Source of the DNA: Nitrospira bacterium HGW-Nitrospira-1
GTDB lineage: Bacteria; Nitrospirota; Thermodesulfovibrionia; Thermodesulfovibrionales; UBA6898
Reading direction: 5' to 3'
Assembly (NCBI GenBank): GCA_002839535.1
Contig: PGYF01000028.1
Coordinates: 1-26,817 of the forward strand
DNA: 26,817 bases
The notes under the pieces are model-generated. The model saw only the letters and a program-made list of their open reading frames with translations, did not search any database and was not told the origin of the DNA. This document shows, one piece after another, positions 23,602-26,817 of this stretch. The translations under genes were made by a program, and so were the position numbers. How positions within the stretch are numbered: the stretch's first letter is position 1; every line of letters starts with the position of its first letter.

Positions 23602-24102
23602 TCATCTCTGCATACCTTCCTGTGCCGCACAGTCCTCTGCGCTGCCCTTGATCTTCTCTATCGCATGGGGGATAACATCCATAATCGCTTCGAGCCCTTC
23701 CTTCACTGCCTTGGGGCTGCCCGGCAGGTTGATAATCAGGGTATTTCCCCTGACACCTGCCACAGCCCTCGAAAGCATCGCGCGTTTTGTTTTCCCCAAC
23801 CCAACAGCCCTCATTGTCTCAGCAATGCCGGGTATCTCTTTATCAATCACTTCCCGTGTTGCCTCTGGAGTAACATCCCGCGGAGAAAGACCTGTGCCTC
23901 CGGTTGTTATAACAAGATCAACTTTTTTACTGTATTCAATCAGATGTTCTTTTATTAAACCTTTTTCATCCGGGATAATTTCATAATATTCGACAGTGGC
24001 GCCTATTGCTGCTATCATCTCTCTGATAAGCGGGCCCGCAAGGTCTTCCCGCTCTCCATTTGCGCCCTTGTCGCTTAACGTCAGAATAGCAACGGAAATC
24101 AT
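23602..24102 (-). CDS. mog: Molybdopterin adenylyltransferase (MogA/MoaB family)
   Basis: A 166-residue enzyme that adenylates molybdopterin before molybdate insertion. The motifs TTGGTGLSPRDVTPEAT (about 66-82), LSRAVAGVRG and NLPGSPKAVKEGLEAI are diagnostic; PRDVTPEAT favours the MogA branch over MoaB. The gene lies five bases after ahcY and overlaps the 23605 start of the CcdA-like gene. It fits with the Mo oxidoreductase elsewhere in the window, but its operon neighbours are not Mo genes. Confidence 0.93.
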   Translation of the reverse strand: MISVAILTLSDKGANGEREDLAGPLIREMIAAIGATVEYYEIIPDEKGLIKEHLIEYSKKVDLVITTGGTGLSPRDVTPEATREVIDKEIPGIAETMRAVGLGKTKRAMLSRAVAGVRGNTLIINLPGSPKAVKEGLEAIMDVIPHAIEKIKGSAEDCAAQEGMQR

Positions 24103-24107
24103 ACAGT

Positions 24108-25367
24108 CTATGTCCCTGCTTCCCAGCTTTGAAGATATTTCTTCTGCGCCGGGGTGAGCGCATCGATCTTTATGCCCATGGATTTGAGCTTCAACCGGGC
24201 TATGTCCTGGTCTATCTTTTCAGGGACACTGTAAACCTTCTTTTCGAGTTTCCTGTAATTCTTCGCCATATATTCCGCGCATAAGGCCTGATTGGCAAAG
24301 CTCATGTCCATAACAGCAGACGGATGGCCCTCTGCAGCAGCAAGGTTTATAAGCCGTCCCTCGCCCAGCAGATATATCCTCCTGCCGTTCTTCATCGTAA
24401 ACTCTTCAACAAAATCTCTAATCATCCTCCTTGCCTTCGCCATCTTTTTCAGTTCATCTATGGATATCTCGACATTAAAATGGCCTGAATTGCAGAAAAT
24501 CGCGCCGTCTTTCATAAGGGTAAAACATTCCTTGCAGATGACGTCTATATCACCGGTAGCAGTAACAAATATATCGCCGATCTTCGCAGCCTCCTTCATC
24601 GGCATGACGTCGAAACCGTCCATCGTTGCCTCAAGACCGCGAAGCGGATCGACCTCAGTGACAATAATCTTTGCGCCCATGCCTTTTGCCCTCATGGCTA
24701 TGCCCTTACTGCACCAGCCATATCCGGCGACAACAAAAACAGAGCCGGCAATCAGCCTGTTTGTTGCCCTGATTATGCCGTCAAGCGTTGACTGGCCTGT
24801 GCCGTAACGGTTGTCAAACATATATTTCGTGTATGCATCATTTACAGCTATGATCGGATATTCCAGCACCCCCTTTGCAGCCATGGCCCTGAGCCGTATC
24901 ACGCCTGTGGTTGTCTCTTCTGTGCCGCCAATGAGATTCTTCAAAAGTTCCTTCCTCTTTGTGTGGATCACTGACACAAGATCGGCGCCGTCGTCCATCG
25001 TGATGTTCGGCTTTGAAGAAAGGGCGTCCATGATATGCTGGTAATAGGTCTTGTTGTCTTCTCCCTTTATCGCAAAGACCGGGACGCCGGAATTCCTGAC
25101 CAAAGAAGCGGCAACATCGTCCTGGGTGCTGAGCGGATTCGATGCGCAGAGATAAACATCGGCCCCGCCGGCCTTTAGAGTCTCCATAAGACTTGCGGTC
25201 TCGGTAGTTACATGCAGACAGGCCGCAAGCCGCAAACCCTTTAACGGCTTTTCTTTCCTGAACCTGTCAGTAATACTCTGCAGCACAGGCATTTCTTTCG
25301 CAGCCCACTCAATCCGCAATTTACCTTTCTGTGCGAGTTTAATATCCTTTATATCGTGCTTTATCAT
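24108..25367 (-). CDS. ahcY: S-adenosylhomocysteine hydrolase
   Basis: A 419-residue NAD-dependent enzyme that splits S-adenosylhomocysteine into adenosine and homocysteine. LHVTTETASLMETL (H52), D126, E151, NDAYTKYMFDNRYGTGQS (around 176-193), the NAD-binding loop GYGWCSKG (215-222), SGHFNVEI and AEGHPSAVMDMSF are all present. It is the shorter form, ending YLQSWEAGT, without the long insert and YRY end of the eukaryotic type. GGAGG lies four bases before the ATG. It lies 97 bases after metK, giving an activated-methyl cycle pair. Confidence 0.97.
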   Translation of the reverse strand: MIKHDIKDIKLAQKGKLRIEWAAKEMPVLQSITDRFRKEKPLKGLRLAACLHVTTETASLMETLKAGGADVYLCASNPLSTQDDVAASLVRNSGVPVFAIKGEDNKTYYQHIMDALSSKPNITMDDGADLVSVIHTKRKELLKNLIGGTEETTTGVIRLRAMAAKGVLEYPIIAVNDAYTKYMFDNRYGTGQSTLDGIIRATNRLIAGSVFVVAGYGWCSKGIAMRAKGMGAKIIVTEVDPLRGLEATMDGFDVMPMKEAAKIGDIFVTATGDIDVICKECFTLMKDGAIFCNSGHFNVEISIDELKKMAKARRMIRDFVEEFTMKNGRRIYLLGEGRLINLAAAEGHPSAVMDMSFANQALCAEYMAKNYRKLEKKVYSVPEKIDQDIARLKLKSMGIKIDALTPAQKKYLQSWEAGT

Positions 25368-25464
25368 CTATCCTCCATTGTTTGGGATTTGGGATCAGGG
25401 ATTCGGGGTTAGTAATTAAACGCCGGCTTTTGCCAACCCCTAACACCCAGTCCCCAATTACCGT
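25368..25464 (-). other. metK-ahcY intergenic imperfect palindrome
   Basis: GGGGACTGGGTGTTAGGGG and CCCCGAATCCCTGATCCC (minus strand) form an imperfect stem around GCAAAAGCCGGC. It may be a degenerate repeat or an RNA stem between the two genes. I see no SAM-responsive riboswitch pattern in it. Confidence 0.3.
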
Positions 25465-26616
25465 TTACAGTCCTGCCTGTTTTTTCAGTGTCTCTGCCTT
25501 GTCTGTCAACTCCCAGGTGAAGTCAGGATCAGTCTTTCCGAAGTGCCCGTAGGCTGCCGTCTTTTTGTAGATAGGCCTCCTGAGCCTCAAATGATCGATA
25601 ATGCCTTTCGGCGTCAGATTGAAATTATTCCTTACCAGCTTCACAATCTTCTCTTCCTCGACCTTGCCGGTTCCAAAGGTCCCGACCAGGATCGAGACAG
25701 GTTCAGGGACGCCGATAGCGTATGCGAGCTGGACCTCAACCCTGTCTGCTATTCCGGCTGCAACAATATTCTTTGCTATGTACCGTGAGATATAAGCGCC
25801 TGACCTGTCAACCTTCGTTGGATCTTTTCCCGAAAAACACCCGCCGCCGTGACTGCCCACGCCTCCGTAACTGTCAACGATGATCTTTCTGCCGGTAAGG
25901 CCTGTGTCTCCCATAGGTCCGCCGACTACAAAACGGCCGGTAGGATTGATATGGTATTTTACGGTCTCTTCATCAAGCAGCTCCTTCGGCACAACAGGCT
26001 TGATGACCTTTTCGATGATGTCTTCCTTCATCTCCTTCATAGTGATATCAGGGCTGTGCTGGGAAGAAATCACGATCGTATTTACCTTAAACGGCTTTCC
26101 GTCAATATATTCGATTGTTACCTGTGTCTTGCCGTCAGGCCTGAGATACCCCAGAATATCCTGCTTCCTCACCTCTGAGAGCCGCATCGCAAGCTTATGG
26201 GCAAGCATGATAGGCATTGGCATCAACTCCGCAGTCTCGTTGCAGGCGAAACCGAACATCAGGCCCTGATCTCCTGCCCCGCCTATGTCAACCCCCATTG
26301 CTATATCTGTTGATTGCTGGTCAATCGAGGTGATTACCGAACAGGTTTCATAGTCAAAGCCATACTTTGCGCGGGTATATCCTATATCTTTAATAGTTTG
26401 TCTGACGATATCGGGTATATGCACATAGCATGTCGTGGAGATCTCTCCGGCAACAAATGCCAGGCCTGTTGTTACAAGGGTTTCACAGGCTACCCTTGCT
26501 GCCGGATCCTGCGCCAGTATCGCATCAAGCACTGCATCCGATATCTGATCCGCTATTTTATCCGGATGTCCTTCTGTAACAGATTCAGAAGTAAAAATAT
26601 AGTCTTTCTTCGGCAT
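25465..26616 (-). CDS. metK: S-adenosylmethionine synthetase
   Basis: A 383-residue enzyme that makes S-adenosylmethionine from methionine and ATP. GHPDKIADQISDAVLDA (17-33), GAGDQGLMFGFA, GRFVVGGPMGDTGLTGRKII and GGCFSGKDPTKVDRSGAY are the family motifs and look complete. AAGGAG lies six bases before the ATG. It is the first recognised gene of the metK-ahcY-mog-sensor run; a dispersed repeat lies just upstream and I see no SAM riboswitch in the leader present in this window. Confidence 0.98.
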   Translation of the reverse strand: MPKKDYIFTSESVTEGHPDKIADQISDAVLDAILAQDPAARVACETLVTTGLAFVAGEISTTCYVHIPDIVRQTIKDIGYTRAKYGFDYETCSVITSIDQQSTDIAMGVDIGGAGDQGLMFGFACNETAELMPMPIMLAHKLAMRLSEVRKQDILGYLRPDGKTQVTIEYIDGKPFKVNTIVISSQHSPDITMKEMKEDIIEKVIKPVVPKELLDEETVKYHINPTGRFVVGGPMGDTGLTGRKIIVDSYGGVGSHGGGCFSGKDPTKVDRSGAYISRYIAKNIVAAGIADRVEVQLAYAIGVPEPVSILVGTFGTGKVEEEKIVKLVRNNFNLTPKGIIDHLRLRRPIYKKTAAYGHFGKTDPDFTWELTDKAETLKKQAGL

Positions 26617-26697
26617 AGGCGGCTCCTTTTTTTTGTAAACGGATTAAATATTTTGGGTCTTCGCGTAATCGTGTGGGTCATTCTTGTCACAAATCAT

Positions 26698-26817
26698 GTC
26701 ATTGCCCGACCCCCCTCCGTCATTGCCCGACCCCCCTCCGTCATTCCACGACTTGATCGGGGAATCCATACCCTATCCTGGATTGTCCGGTCAAGCCGGA
26801 CAATGACAACAATATAT
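26698..26817. repeat. Dispersed repeat, copy 4 (cut by window edge)
   Basis: Three units starting GTCATTGCCCGA or GTCATTCCACGA at 26698, 26719 and 26740 (21 bp period), then GGGGAATCCATACCC and a TTGTCCGG / CCGGACAA stem ending AATGAC. The left hairpin (CCCTGTGC/GCACAGGG) of copies 1-3 is missing here. The right end lies at the window edge. It sits about 80 bases upstream of metK, in the position of its promoter. Confidence 0.75.

Noticed and set aside
26617..26817. SAM riboswitch upstream of metK
   Set aside because: The visible leader is a dispersed repeat and a short AT-rich stretch; I see no SAM-I, SAM-II or SAM/SAH core pattern. The leader beyond the window edge was not visible.
1..26817. 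tRNA, rRNA or an insertion sequence with transposase
   Set aside because: I recognised no cloverleaf, rRNA or transposase motif on either strand; the repeats seen are non-coding.

Overview
All recognisable genes lie on the minus strand, so the window reads from right (26.6 kb) to left. Gene content suggests an anaerobic or microaerophilic bacterium. I favour an uncultured Nitrospirota (Thermodesulfovibrionia-like) or deltaproteobacterium-like lineage. The reasons are a complex I operon without its NADH module, a soluble-looking molybdopterin/FeS oxidoreductase pair, a TauE/SafE-type transporter, a sigma-54 two-component system with a two-CW cysteine module, and a short S-adenosylhomocysteine hydrolase. 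This is inference from family content; no marker gene settles the taxonomy.

Layout from right to left: (1) 26817-18353, a tightly packed run metK - ahcY - mog - CcdA/PhnD-like fusion - histidine kinase - NtrC-type sigma-54 activator. (2) 18352-17571, about 780 bp without a gene. It holds a hairpin-bounded dispersed repeat, two TGTCC-type operators 32 bp apart, an inverted-repeat element, a sigma-54 promoter and a leader hairpin. (3) 17570-7431, an eleven-gene nuoABCDHIJKLMN operon followed by a small CBS-domain gene (7380-6991). nuoE, nuoF and nuoG are absent. (4) 6990-5000, a second sigma-54 promoter with the same paired-operator layout, driving a TauE/SafE-like transporter split into two genes, with a likely frameshift in the first. 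(5) 4985-2108, another dispersed repeat, then a molybdopterin oxidoreductase catalytic subunit and its four-cluster ferredoxin partner. (6) 2033-111, a PATAN/DUF4388-like protein and a dCache_3-like/HAMP membrane sensor with no output domain, separated by a third repeat.

The main biological story is regulatory. The sensor kinase has a periplasmic region and a ten-cysteine two-CW module inserted in its HAMP region. It is encoded after a membrane protein carrying two PhnD-like binding domains and before a sigma-54 activator. Just downstream, the complex I operon has a near-consensus -24/-12 promoter and a pair of palindromic operators. The TauE-like operon, 11 kb away, has the same promoter type and an operator pair of the same sequence class at the same 32 bp spacing. 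The simplest model is one sigma-54 regulon joining ferredoxin- or other-donor-driven complex I to a sulfur-compound (or other anion) transporter. That the neighbouring regulator binds these sites is not shown by the sequence.

Three genes show possible damage: the first half of the TauE-like gene (one extra A in an A5 run), the CcdA part of the fusion (a frame-changing loss of the first Pro-Cys segment), and perhaps the CBS protein tail. Sequencing or assembly error cannot be excluded.
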